Origin: Planctomycetota bacterium | GTDB lineage: Bacteria; Planctomycetota; UBA8108; UBA1146 | Length of the DNA stretch: 64,000 nucleotides | Direction of reading: 5' to 3' | Assembly: GCA_016776905.1 (NCBI GenBank) | Contig: JADHSM010000006.1 | Location: forward strand, 1 to 64,000 | Shown here: piece after piece, positions 46,731-54,998 of the stretch | How the letters are laid out: the number at the start of each line of letters is the position of its first letter | Numbering within the stretch: position 1 is the stretch's first letter | Program-made: the position numbers and the translations under genes | Notes under the pieces: generated by a model | Told to the model about the DNA's origin: nothing | What the model saw: only the letters and a program-made list of their open reading frames with translations | Databases searched by the model: none

Positions 46731-47219
46731 ATGAATACTGAAGATAATTTAGATCTGGTCCTCGTCGGTGAATCCGAGACTGAAGCTCTGGGTGAACGAA
46801 TAGGGCAGCAAGCGTATGCAGGGCTTCTTCTCGATCTTCGTGGAGATTTGGGGAGCGGTAAAACCACCTTTGTCAGAGGCTTGGCGAGAGGGATGGGTCT
46901 GGAAAGTATGGTGAGAAGTCCGACTTTCGTGATCGCGACTCTTCACACGGGTGGCTTGCCTCTATTACACGTGGACGCATATCGTCTCGACCAACAGGAG
47001 GAAATGGCTCTCCATGGCTGGAATGAATGGCTAGAGGCTGGGGTGATCGCCGCAGAATGGGCCGGACGAATCGAGGGGATCCTTCCCCCAAGAAGGCTCC
47101 AACTTCAGTTTGAAACGGTGGATGAGGGCCACAGAGGCGTCAAGTTGAAGGCATTGGGTGATCTTGCCGAGAATTCGGATCCACTCATCAAGTGTCTTGA
47201 AGTCGCCTCGAATCGGTGA
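46731..47219 (+). CDS. tsaE: tRNA threonylcarbamoyladenosine biosynthesis ATPase TsaE
   Basis: TsaE is the P-loop ATPase of the TsaB-TsaD-TsaE complex that makes t6A37 in ANN-decoding tRNAs. Walker A is GDLGSGKTTF (residues 38-47). MVRSPTFVI and LLHVDAYRL with Walker-B-like Asp follow, then VIAAEWAGRIE. The start is set at ATG 46731, removing 74 unlikely residues of the track ORF and giving the typical 162 residues. Confidence 0.94.
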   Translation: MNTEDNLDLVLVGESETEALGERIGQQAYAGLLLDLRGDLGSGKTTFVRGLARGMGLESMVRSPTFVIATLHTGGLPLLHVDAYRLDQQEEMALHGWNEWLEAGVIAAEWAGRIEGILPPRRLQLQFETVDEGHRGVKLKALGDLAENSDPLIKCLEVASNR

Positions 47220-47339
47220 AGAAACTTGCACAAGGGTCCCTGAGCCCCACAATCGGGTGTAGTAAGAAACCGGGAAATCCTGATGGACGCAGTCGGGACT
47301 TCGCCGGCTGGAAATTCCCTTGAATGATATGGAACTGCT

Positions 47340-47582
47340 ATGAAACCGATCGGTGGATCTGAAGCCGGTAACTCCTCCAGAGACCCCTCGAGAGACTCGG
47401 ATTGGTTGCTCGACGGACTCGCGATACGTCCTCCTTTGGAAGAGTTTAGACGTATCTTTGAGGTCAAAAAGAGGGCATTCGAAGGCAAAGTCGATGCCGA
47501 TAGCCAAAAGAAATATGACCAAGTACGTCGATTGGGAGAGAGATTCATTCTTGACCAACAGGCAGGGGAAGATTCTTGCTGA
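47340..47582 (+). CDS. Small hypothetical protein preceding the Rad50-like ATPase
   Basis: This is an 80-residue ORF, MKPIGGSEAGN..., with a likely helical, charged C-terminal part (EEFRRIFEVKKRAFEGKVDADSQKKYDQVRRLGERF). It overlaps the ATPase start by seven bases, as coupled genes do, and GGA lies seven bases before the ATG. No family is recognised. It may be an accessory to the ATPase. A spurious ORF cannot be excluded. Confidence 0.5.
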   Translation: MKPIGGSEAGNSSRDPSRDSDWLLDGLAIRPPLEEFRRIFEVKKRAFEGKVDADSQKKYDQVRRLGERFILDQQAGEDSC

Positions 47583-50500
47583 TTCGTAGTCTAAGAGCTG
47601 ATGGCTTTCTCAAGTTTCGCAAAATCCGTCTCGTCGATATTCCGAGACGAGGACTGATAGGAATATTGGGTCCGAATGAGAGTGGCAAATCGAGTATCGG
47701 TCAATTAGTCCAATATGCTTTGTTTGGAACGACTCACCAGATGGTCCGGGGGTCGATTGTCGATTTGATCCATTGGGACGATGACCATTGCGTGGTCGAG
47801 ATGGACCTTGAGCATAATGGAGAGTTCTATCGAATCTGGCGAGAGATGGATCGATTAGGGAGTTCTTATGCCCGACTGCTCCGCCTTGAAGAGGATGGAA
47901 GCTCAGCCGGTGAAGAAATCGCTGCGGGAGTTCTCCAGGTCCAAAAAGAGGTGTCTCGTAAATTCCATTTGAATGCGAGTGAAACACTTCATTCGTTTTA
48001 TCTCGCAGAAAGAGAATCAGTCACAACTCCTGAGCAGTTTCGAGGATTTCTCGATAGGGTTGCCGGGATAGATGTTCTTCAAGGTGCTCGTAAAAAGGTC
48101 CTGGGAGCTCTAGACGCGTTGGAGTGTGACTTTACTGAAATCCAGTCAGAAGTTCAGAGGAACGAACTACACGCCTCGAGGTTACTCCCCAATATTGAAA
48201 AGATACCGGAGTTGGAATCAGAGCTCGGGGAACGGGAAGAAAGAATTGAGGCTCAACAAGAATCTTCGACCACGGTTCATGCAGAGGTTCAATCCGTTGA
48301 ACGTTTGCGTGACGAGGTTTCCAAGATCCAGAAAGAAATCCGTTCTCTCGACGATTTGCCTTCAAGTGAAGTTCAGAAAAAGTGCAATGGGTTAATTGGA
48401 TTACTTCAAGCCGATTTAGCTCCCGCTCCTGTACGTGAGAAAACCGATGTCACTAGAGATCTTTGCGAAGCCTTAGAGCATGTATCAGTGGCGCATGACT
48501 GTCGTCAGAATCTGGACGAGGCCGTCTCTGAAGCCAAAGATACTTTGGAGCAAAGATTAGATGCTCAGCATGAAAGTTCCATATTTAAGGAACTTGAAAC
48601 GCACAAGAATAGTATCTCTGAATCCTTGGTGTCTTTTAGCCGTCATAGAGCATTAGCATTTGTTATTTTTCTCTCTGGGCTCTTGTTCATCTTTGTCGGT
48701 TTGGATCATGAAGTCTCATGGGGTCTCTCGGAGTGGCTGCCTCTTGTTTCAGAATTGCAACAAGAGGAGGGGACGGGGTACCTCGTCGCTGCATTTGGGG
48801 CCGCTCTCTTCGTGTTCTCCTCATTGATTTGGTCTAAAGCTTCCCAGTGTCAACAAATCGCATTCGATGCTGAGGGACATGTTTCTCGCCTTGAATTGGA
48901 AAGAGACGTTGCTGCCGCTTCTCTCGAGTCTGCACGTCTGCATCAAACGAATGCAAAGCAGGGCTTGGATCCCGGTGAAGATGTGACGAGCTGTCGATTA
49001 CGTGGAGTCTTCGAACTGATAGAGAAATTACGTACTCATCGACGTGACGTGACCACCCGCTATGGAGAAAATCCCGGTGGGACTCTTGCTAAGAAACTTC
49101 AGCCTTCTTTGGACGAGGTTCGCAAAAAGTTAAAAGCATTGCGAAAGAGTTTGGATGAGGCGAATGATTCTGTGAAAAGACTACGCTCGAAGAGGGACAG
49201 ATTACTGTCCCAAATTCGAGAGTATCAAAATCAGCAGGGGCGAAAAACAGCCTTGGAAGATCAAAATGAAGGCTTGAAGAGTAAGTCCTTTGATATTCGT
49301 GCCGAAATGGATGTCCACCGATTGTTGCTCGAACTTTTGGAGGAGACGATCGAGTCCGTACGGATGAGAACCGGTCCCAGTTTGGGGAAAGGTCTTTGCC
49401 GATTGTTACCTCACCTCACAGGTGGGAGGTATCGGGATGCTCAAGTCACGCAAGATTTCGAAATCCGCCTCTTTACGGGTGCAAAGAGCGACTTCCTTCA
49501 GACATACGAGTTGTCGGGTGGAACTCTTCAGGGATTGACTTTTGGATTCCGATTGGCGTTTGCACAGGCTTATGTGAAAGCTGTGACAGGAGCTCCACAG
49601 TTCTTGTTCCTTGATGAACCTTTCCCGGCAATGGATCGGGATCGAGTTTTACATACACTCCAGGCGCTTCCCCAGTTGAGTCAGGAACTTTCACAGATTT
49701 TTGTGGCGCATCCTGACCTGGATGCCGATTCCAGAGAGATCTTTGATTTCATTATCGATACCGAACTCGGCCAGGACGAACTAGAGATCAGTCTCAAATC
49801 TTCTGCCGCACAGATTTCGAACAGTGCAGCGAAATCTGTGACGAAACCACGACGAGAAAAAACGAGACGTGGGGTTGCCCGAGAGCAGAAAGATAGAGTT
49901 CTCCGTGAACCCCGTTCCTCTCGTGGAAGAGGAGATCGTACCTCTGATCCGTCGGATGTTTCAAAGAGAAGGAACGTTTCGGAGAGGCCTCGCGGTTCTG
50001 AAGAGCGTGGTGTTTCTGAGAAGCGTGGTGTTTCTGAGAAGCGTGGTGTTTCTGAGAAGCGTGGTGTTCCTGAGGATCGTAATGTTTCTGAGGATCGTAA
50101 TGTTTCTGAGAGACCGAGCCGTTCTGAGCGGTCCAGCCGTACCGAGCGATCCAGTGATTCTGAGCGACCGAGTCGTTCTGAGAGACCGAGTCGTCCTGAG
50201 CGGTCCAGCCGTTCTGAGAGACCGAGCCGTTCCGAGCGATCCAGTGAATCTGAGAGTCGCAGTGAATCTGAGAGTCGCAGTGATTCTGAGCGGCGTAGTG
50301 ATTCTGAGCGGCGTAGTGATCCCAAGGAACCGATCCCTTCACCGAGAAGGGAACGTTCCCGTCGTCAGCCCCGGAGGGATCAGGAAGGGCCACAGAGCCC
50401 TGACACTGAGTCTGACAAGAGCGAGGTCACATCCAGAGACGACCGACAAAGGAGTGGTCGAAGAAGAAGCGGAAGGCCCAGAGGTGATCGACAGAGCGCT

Positions 50501-51031
50501 GTCGGACAGCGGGACGACCGACAGGGTAGAGATCAAAAGAGCGGCGATCAACAGAGGGACGACCGACAGGGTAGAGATCGACAGAGCGGAGCGAGGCCGC
50601 CGCGAGTGGACAGGGCCGAAGAGACTCCAGCGAATGATTCTCCAGCTCGTGAGAAAAGTCCAAGTGGTCAGCGAAATGTGGACTCTCATAAGTCTCCACA
50701 AAAAAATGATCCCGGCAGAGATTCCGGCAGTGATCCCGGCAGTGATTCCTCTCGAAGTAGAGAGCAGGGAAAGTCTCCCCTTCAAAGCGAAGACGCTGCT
50801 CATAGAGCTTCTCCTCCGCGTGAAGTACCAAAGAAGTCACCGGAGCGCTCTCATGGCTCCGATCAACGTTCTTCGGGAGATTCGGGTTCGCACAGCGAAG
50901 AAATTCAAAAGAAGCCTTCGACAGCGGCGGCTCCCAAGCCCGTTCCTGAAACCTCAACGCCTCCCCGGAAAGAGACTCCACCCAAGCCCGCCCGTGAGGG
51001 ATTCAATCCTGACGATTGGGTGATTCCATAG
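47576..51031 (+). CDS. Rad50/SbcC-like ATPase with two membrane segments and a long charged repeat tail
   Basis: This is a 1151-residue ABC-type SMC-like ATPase. Walker A is GPNESGKS (32-39), the signature LSGGT is at 646-650 and Walker B FLFLDEP at 676-682, all near the ends of a split head as in Rad50/SbcC. Coiled-coil arms (about 180-350 and 430-590) flank two hydrophobic helices (359-376 and 401-420) where Rad50 would carry a zinc hook. From about 745 to the end is a low-complexity tail of Arg, Ser, Glu and Asp, with repeats such as SEKRGV and SERPSR. The start is TTG 47576. It probably acts on DNA at the membrane, but no nuclease partner is obvious; the next gene is LpxH-like. Confidence 0.8.
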   Translation: MLIRSLRADGFLKFRKIRLVDIPRRGLIGILGPNESGKSSIGQLVQYALFGTTHQMVRGSIVDLIHWDDDHCVVEMDLEHNGEFYRIWREMDRLGSSYARLLRLEEDGSSAGEEIAAGVLQVQKEVSRKFHLNASETLHSFYLAERESVTTPEQFRGFLDRVAGIDVLQGARKKVLGALDALECDFTEIQSEVQRNELHASRLLPNIEKIPELESELGEREERIEAQQESSTTVHAEVQSVERLRDEVSKIQKEIRSLDDLPSSEVQKKCNGLIGLLQADLAPAPVREKTDVTRDLCEALEHVSVAHDCRQNLDEAVSEAKDTLEQRLDAQHESSIFKELETHKNSISESLVSFSRHRALAFVIFLSGLLFIFVGLDHEVSWGLSEWLPLVSELQQEEGTGYLVAAFGAALFVFSSLIWSKASQCQQIAFDAEGHVSRLELERDVAAASLESARLHQTNAKQGLDPGEDVTSCRLRGVFELIEKLRTHRRDVTTRYGENPGGTLAKKLQPSLDEVRKKLKALRKSLDEANDSVKRLRSKRDRLLSQIREYQNQQGRKTALEDQNEGLKSKSFDIRAEMDVHRLLLELLEETIESVRMRTGPSLGKGLCRLLPHLTGGRYRDAQVTQDFEIRLFTGAKSDFLQTYELSGGTLQGLTFGFRLAFAQAYVKAVTGAPQFLFLDEPFPAMDRDRVLHTLQALPQLSQELSQIFVAHPDLDADSREIFDFIIDTELGQDELEISLKSSAAQISNSAAKSVTKPRREKTRRGVAREQKDRVLREPRSSRGRGDRTSDPSDVSKRRNVSERPRGSEERGVSEKRGVSEKRGVSEKRGVPEDRNVSEDRNVSERPSRSERSSRTERSSDSERPSRSERPSRPERSSRSERPSRSERSSESESRSESESRSDSERRSDSERRSDPKEPIPSPRRERSRRQPRRDQEGPQSPDTESDKSEVTSRDDRQRSGRRRSGRPRGDRQSAVGQRDDRQGRDQKSGDQQRDDRQGRDRQSGARPPRVDRAEETPANDSPAREKSPSGQRNVDSHKSPQKNDPGRDSGSDPGSDSSRSREQGKSPLQSEDAAHRASPPREVPKKSPERSHGSDQRSSGDSGSHSEEIQKKPSTAAAPKPVPETSTPPRKETPPKPAREGFNPDDWVIP
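49990..50330 (+). repeat. In-frame short tandem repeats in the ATPase tail
   Basis: Three near-perfect 18-bp units (TCTGAGAAGCGTGGTGTT) lead into many diverged 18-bp units (TCTGAGMGRYCNAGYSRT) encoding SEKRGV and SERPSR peptides. They keep the frame. They create long shadow ORFs on both strands. Boundaries are approximate. Confidence 0.85.
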
Positions 51032-51033
51032 GT

Positions 51034-51801
51034 ATGGCTTCGACTCAAACCACATCTACCGTCCCGGTGATGTTTCACGATCGGTGTGTGGTCGCAACAG
51101 ACCTTCATTGTGACGGGGGAGCGCGTCGGCTGGTGTGGTTAAAGTCTTTGCTCCTTCGCTGCCAACAATTGTCTTCGCCATTGTTGATTCTGGGAGATCT
51201 TTTTGATCTCTGGTGGGGGCCGGGCCAGATAAAGGCTTCTGATACTCGTCTTGAGTTAGAAGCATTAAAGATGGCTGTTCGGAGTGGCACAGCGATTTCT
51301 CTTCTCCCAGGTAATAGAGATTTTTTACTCGATCAGTCCTTTCAAGATGAAACGGGTGTGGAAGTTCTAGGTGACGCTGTCGATATGCGTATCGGTGGGC
51401 TTCGCTGGCACTTTTCTCATGGGGATCTTTTTGGAACCGAAGATCAAGGCTATCAAAGACTCCGGAAATTTCTCCGGCATCCCGTGAGTCGTCATTTGTT
51501 GTTATCTCTTCCGAGTGGCGTTTCCAAGAAATTGGCGGGTGGAATACGAAAAGGATCTCGGCGGTCTATCGCTCGTAAGACAACGATCAGCATGCAGCCG
51601 GATTTACGTTCAGTCGAAGCCCTTGTGGGGTCCGGATATGACCGAGTGGTCTGTGGACACTTTCACAAAGAGCGCTTCGAACAGATTCATTGCGCAGGCC
51701 GACAAGGTGAGTTCCGTATTCTTGAACCTTTTGAAGACCGGGGTGCATATCTGTATCTGGATGGCCCAGCGGTAAAGTTGGAATGGCTGGGGGATCATTG
51801 A
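51034..51801 (+). CDS. lpxH: LpxH-like metallophosphoesterase
   Basis: LpxH hydrolyses UDP-2,3-diacylglucosamine to lipid X in lipid A synthesis. Metallophosphoesterase motifs are ATDLHCD, LGDLFDLWWG, LPGNRDFLL, HFSHGDLF and VCGHFHKE. GNRDF and GDLFDLW point to the LpxH group rather than to SbcD nucleases (GNHD). The start is ATG 51034, two bases after the ATPase stop, giving 255 residues. The neighbouring Rad50-like ATPase raises the alternative of a nuclease partner, but the motifs do not favour it. Confidence 0.75.
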   Translation: MASTQTTSTVPVMFHDRCVVATDLHCDGGARRLVWLKSLLLRCQQLSSPLLILGDLFDLWWGPGQIKASDTRLELEALKMAVRSGTAISLLPGNRDFLLDQSFQDETGVEVLGDAVDMRIGGLRWHFSHGDLFGTEDQGYQRLRKFLRHPVSRHLLLSLPSGVSKKLAGGIRKGSRRSIARKTTISMQPDLRSVEALVGSGYDRVVCGHFHKERFEQIHCAGRQGEFRILEPFEDRGAYLYLDGPAVKLEWLGDH

Positions 51802-52784
51802 AGATCGAAATTGAGCCGCCACCTCTCGCGATCATCGTGACTGGGGCGACATGCGGAGGAAAATCAAAAAGAGCCTTGGACATCTCCCGTGACACAGGAC
51901 TTCCTGTCAATGTCATGGATTCGATGAAGGTTTATCGAGGTATGGATATTGGGAGTGCTAAACCTGCAGAGGAACTCCGTAATGGGAAGCCTTACCAGAT
52001 GGTCGATCTTGTCGATCCATGGGAAGAGTTCACCGTCTTTGATTGGTTGTCTGCCCTCGGTGAGAGTGCTTCTTCAAAGGACCCCTGGCTGATCAGTGGA
52101 GGAACGGTTTTTTATCTTCATGCTCTGCGTGAAGGTATTTTTCAAGGACCGGGCCCCGACGATGTGATTCGAGAGAGACTCAAGGCGGAATCGAAATCTA
52201 TCGGTGGTGACTACCTTCATGACAAGTTGAAGGAGGTTGATCCTGATGCCGCTTTGATGATTCACCGCCATGATCACAAAAGACTGGTGAGAGCTCTTGA
52301 AGTGCATGAACAGAGTGGGGAGCCCATCAGTGTTTGGCATAAGAGGCGAGTACCGATTCTGGACCCTGACAAAACGCTTCTCATCGGTGTACATCGCGAA
52401 CGTCAAGAAGTGCACCGACGTATCAAGGCTCGCGTCGTTCGAATGTTTACAGAGGGGTGGATCGATGAGGTTCAAAGGCTGTTAGATGCTCACGACCCTC
52501 CCTGGAGCGATACTGCCGGGCAATCGATTGGCTATCAAAGGTTAAGTCAGGCACTGAAGGAAGGAACGGATCCATTCCTTGAGGCCGACAAGATTATTGC
52601 GCTGAACCGGGCGTTGGCTCGTTCTCAATTAGTATGGGCAAGAAAGTTACCGATAGAATGGTTCGCTCCAGACGAAGGAGATCGGGTCAACGAGAGAGTG
52701 CAGTCCGCTCTGGACGCTGTGAAAGAAGGCCGTCCCATCGATCCTCCTGATCGAGAACTGATGGCTCGTCGCAGGACGGTATAA
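51783..52784 (+). CDS. miaA: tRNA dimethylallyltransferase MiaA
   Basis: MiaA transfers dimethylallyl to N6 of A37 in tRNAs reading UNN codons. Family segments are VNVMDSMKVYRGMDIGSAKP, YQMVDLVDPWEEFTVFDW, LISGGTVFYLHAL, DPDAALMIHRHDHKRLVRALEV and IGYQ. The P-loop is GATCGGKSKRA rather than the common GPTASGKT. The gene overlaps the LpxH-like gene by 19 bases. The 333-residue length is typical with a short C-terminal extension. Confidence 0.95.
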   Translation: MAGGSLKIEIEPPPLAIIVTGATCGGKSKRALDISRDTGLPVNVMDSMKVYRGMDIGSAKPAEELRNGKPYQMVDLVDPWEEFTVFDWLSALGESASSKDPWLISGGTVFYLHALREGIFQGPGPDDVIRERLKAESKSIGGDYLHDKLKEVDPDAALMIHRHDHKRLVRALEVHEQSGEPISVWHKRRVPILDPDKTLLIGVHRERQEVHRRIKARVVRMFTEGWIDEVQRLLDAHDPPWSDTAGQSIGYQRLSQALKEGTDPFLEADKIIALNRALARSQLVWARKLPIEWFAPDEGDRVNERVQSALDAVKEGRPIDPPDRELMARRRTV

Positions 52785-52807
52785 ATCCAGAAAACTGAAA
52801 TTAAAAA

Positions 52808-52846
52808 AACGGAGACTGACACGAGGTCAGTCTCCGTTAATTCAGG
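52808..52846 (-). terminator. Terminator of the small lipoprotein gene
   Basis: AACGGAGACTGAC pairs with GTCAGTCTCCGTT around ACGAG, a perfect 13-bp stem. On the minus strand it is followed by TTTTTAATTTC, so it terminates the gene at 52861-53082. The plus-strand tail (AATTCAGG) is weak but it may also stop miaA transcription. Confidence 0.85.
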
Positions 52847-52860
52847 ATGTTCTCTGAATT

Positions 52861-53082
52861 CTAGTACTGCTCGATCGGACGATCATCGAGATCGAACACG
52901 ATGCGATCAATGTCCGTTCTGGCGTTACGAAGGTCATCGCCCATCTGGCGGAAGACTCGCTTCCAGTAAAGACTAGACGAAACCGTGCTCTTCGGCCCTG
53001 AGGCACAACCGGACAAGCTCATCGCAAGTCCGAAGCAGAGCAGAAGGGCGAACATTTTGAATTTCTGACGGTTTGGACGCAT
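52861..53082 (-). CDS. Small lipoprotein
   Basis: The start is set at ATG 53082, just after GGAGGGACC on the minus strand, six residues inside the track ORF. The 73-residue product has a lipoprotein signal MFALLLCFGLAMSLSGC and a mature helix of about 45 residues (YWKRVFRQMGDDLRNARTDIDRIVFDLDDRP) rich in charged residues. Its own terminator follows. No family is recognised. Confidence 0.7.
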   Translation of the reverse strand: MRPNRQKFKMFALLLCFGLAMSLSGCASGPKSTVSSSLYWKRVFRQMGDDLRNARTDIDRIVFDLDDRPIEQY

Positions 53083-53468
53083 GGTCCCTCCCTCGTTCAA
53101 ATTATGGGTGAGCAGATCCCCATGGGGGGCTCAACTTCGAGTTCTGACTAAGATTCGGTACTCTAAATCGCATTTCTTATTGAAGAAGCACTCTTTAGAT
53201 CCGAAGACCTCATTTCTTCCGGGTTTCACAGATGATCTCTGTGAAGTGAAGAGATTAAGCCGTGGCAACGCCTAAGTCAACGAACCAATATCACGGATCC
53301 TCAGGAATACAGGGCGGATTCTTCGGGGTTCTTTGACCCCTGCACCGGGGAAGGCTAGGATTCGTCCAAGTAATCCCCTTGAAAGCCGTCTGGCTACTGG
53401 GGGGGGACGCCTCTGGCCCGTGGATGGGAAAGAGGCCGCATCGAGCTCATTTGGAGGGCGAGGGGACT
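53083..53468. other. Gap of about 390 bp upstream of lysS
   Basis: I see no gene or RNA here apart from a perfect inverted repeat TTCACAGA-TGATC-TCTGTGAA (53225-53245), which could be an operator or hairpin. The promoters of the divergent small lipoprotein and lysS should lie in this gap. The N-terminal part of the track ORF before 53469 is unlikely to be translated. Confidence 0.5.
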
Positions 53469-54998
53469 GTGGCTGAGGACCGTATTCGCGAGATAAAGAT
53501 CGCAAAGATCGACAAATTGAGGGAAGCGGGGCACCACCCCTACCCTGAGAGATGGGAAAGATCACACACTCTTGCCGAGGCCTCCAGCCTTGAAGAGGGG
53601 GTTTCAGGCGTCAGAGTCTGTGGCCGCATCGTCAGTCGTCGTGATTTTGGAAAACTGACATTTTTTGATCTTCAGGATCTCCATGGGAGAATCCAGTGCT
53701 CCGTACAAAAAGACGATCTGGGTGCCGAAGTTTTTGGGCAGTTCAATAAGCTGGTCGATATCGGTGATTTTGTTGGGATCGTTGGAGAGACCTACAATAC
53801 CCGTATTGGTCAGTTGACGGTTCGGGCCAGTGAGTGGCAGTTCCTTGGCAAGATGTTACGTCCTATGCCAGAGAAGTTTCATGCCATTTCTGATCAGGAA
53901 ATCCGATACCGCAGAAGGTATCTCGATTTGATCAGCGATGCTGATTCCAGAGCTCGCTTCAAGATGCGTAGAGATTTCATTCGTGCGTTGAGAGAGGGCT
54001 TGGATGCCGCTCTATTCGATGAGGTCGAGACTCCTGTTTTACAGACCAAGCCTTCGGGGGCTCTCGCGACTCCGTTTGAAACGCATCACGCTGCTCTCGA
54101 TATTCCTGTCTACATGCGAATCGCACCTGAGACCTACTTGAAGCGCTGTATCGTCGCTGGATTTGACCGAGTCTACGAGTTTGCTCGTGTCTTCCGTAAT
54201 GAAGGTATGGACCCGTCACACCTCCAGGATTTCACGATGCTGGAGTACTACGCCGCTTACTGGAACTATGTCGATAATATGGATTTCACAGAGCGCCTTC
54301 TGAGAGACGTCATCGAAAGATGTACTGGATCTCTGGTGGTCTCGCACGCAGCGGGTGACATCGACTTCGGTGGTGAATGGCCACGCGTGAGTCTTTCCCA
54401 TCTCATCTCGGAGCATGCGGGGATCGATATCTCTGCCCACGAAACAGCCGAGTCTTTGAAAGTGGCGATAAAGGATCAAGGGATCTTTCTCGATGACATC
54501 GACCATTTGGGTCGGGGTGCATTGATTGATCAACTCTACAAGAAAACTGTCCGGCCGCAGTTGAAGCAACCTACGTTTGTGACTCAACATCCTGTCGATC
54601 TGTCCCCATTGGCTCGTCGCAATGACGACGATGGGAACATTACGGATCGTTTTCAATTGGTCATTCATGGTTGGGAGGTGATCAATGCTTACTCTGAATT
54701 GGTCGACCCTATCGATCAGCGTGAGCGATTGGAAGAACAGGCTCGATTACATGCGGACGGTGACGACGAAGCGATGGTGATGGAAGAAGATTACCTGTTA
54801 GCGATGGAGCATGGAATGCCCCCTATTTCCGGTTGGGGAATGGGGATCGATCGAATGGTTGCTCTTCTTTGTGGTGCAGAGAACCTTCGGGACGTCGTGC
54901 TTTTTCCTTTACTGAAACCAGAGGTAGGGGACGCCATCGACGAGGCTCTTTTCAATACAGGAGAAGAAGCTCCAGCCAAAGAAGGCGCAGACGCCTAA
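53469..54998 (+). CDS. lysS: Lysyl-tRNA synthetase, class II
   Basis: LysS charges tRNA-Lys. An OB-fold anticodon-binding domain (VCGRIVSRRDFGKLTFFDLQDLHGRIQ) precedes the class II catalytic core: YRRRYLDLISD (motif 1 region), VYEFARVFRNEGMDPSHLQDFTMLEYYAAY (motif 2) and GWGMGIDRMVALLCG (motif 3). I set the start at GTG 53469 after GAGGGG, giving 509 residues, the usual size. Its 3' end overlaps the convergent thiL by four bases. Confidence 0.95.
   Translation: MAEDRIREIKIAKIDKLREAGHHPYPERWERSHTLAEASSLEEGVSGVRVCGRIVSRRDFGKLTFFDLQDLHGRIQCSVQKDDLGAEVFGQFNKLVDIGDFVGIVGETYNTRIGQLTVRASEWQFLGKMLRPMPEKFHAISDQEIRYRRRYLDLISDADSRARFKMRRDFIRALREGLDAALFDEVETPVLQTKPSGALATPFETHHAALDIPVYMRIAPETYLKRCIVAGFDRVYEFARVFRNEGMDPSHLQDFTMLEYYAAYWNYVDNMDFTERLLRDVIERCTGSLVVSHAAGDIDFGGEWPRVSLSHLISEHAGIDISAHETAESLKVAIKDQGIFLDDIDHLGRGALIDQLYKKTVRPQLKQPTFVTQHPVDLSPLARRNDDDGNITDRFQLVIHGWEVINAYSELVDPIDQRERLEEQARLHADGDDEAMVMEEDYLLAMEHGMPPISGWGMGIDRMVALLCGAENLRDVVLFPLLKPEVGDAIDEALFNTGEEAPAKEGADA

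Noticed and set aside
49681-51023. Long ORFs in other frames (49681-50325 minus, 49794-50393 minus, 49869-51023 plus)
   Set aside because: They arise from the low-complexity 18-bp repeats of the ATPase tail, which stay open in several frames. Their proteins are repeats of SESLRR or VVFLRS type with no domain.
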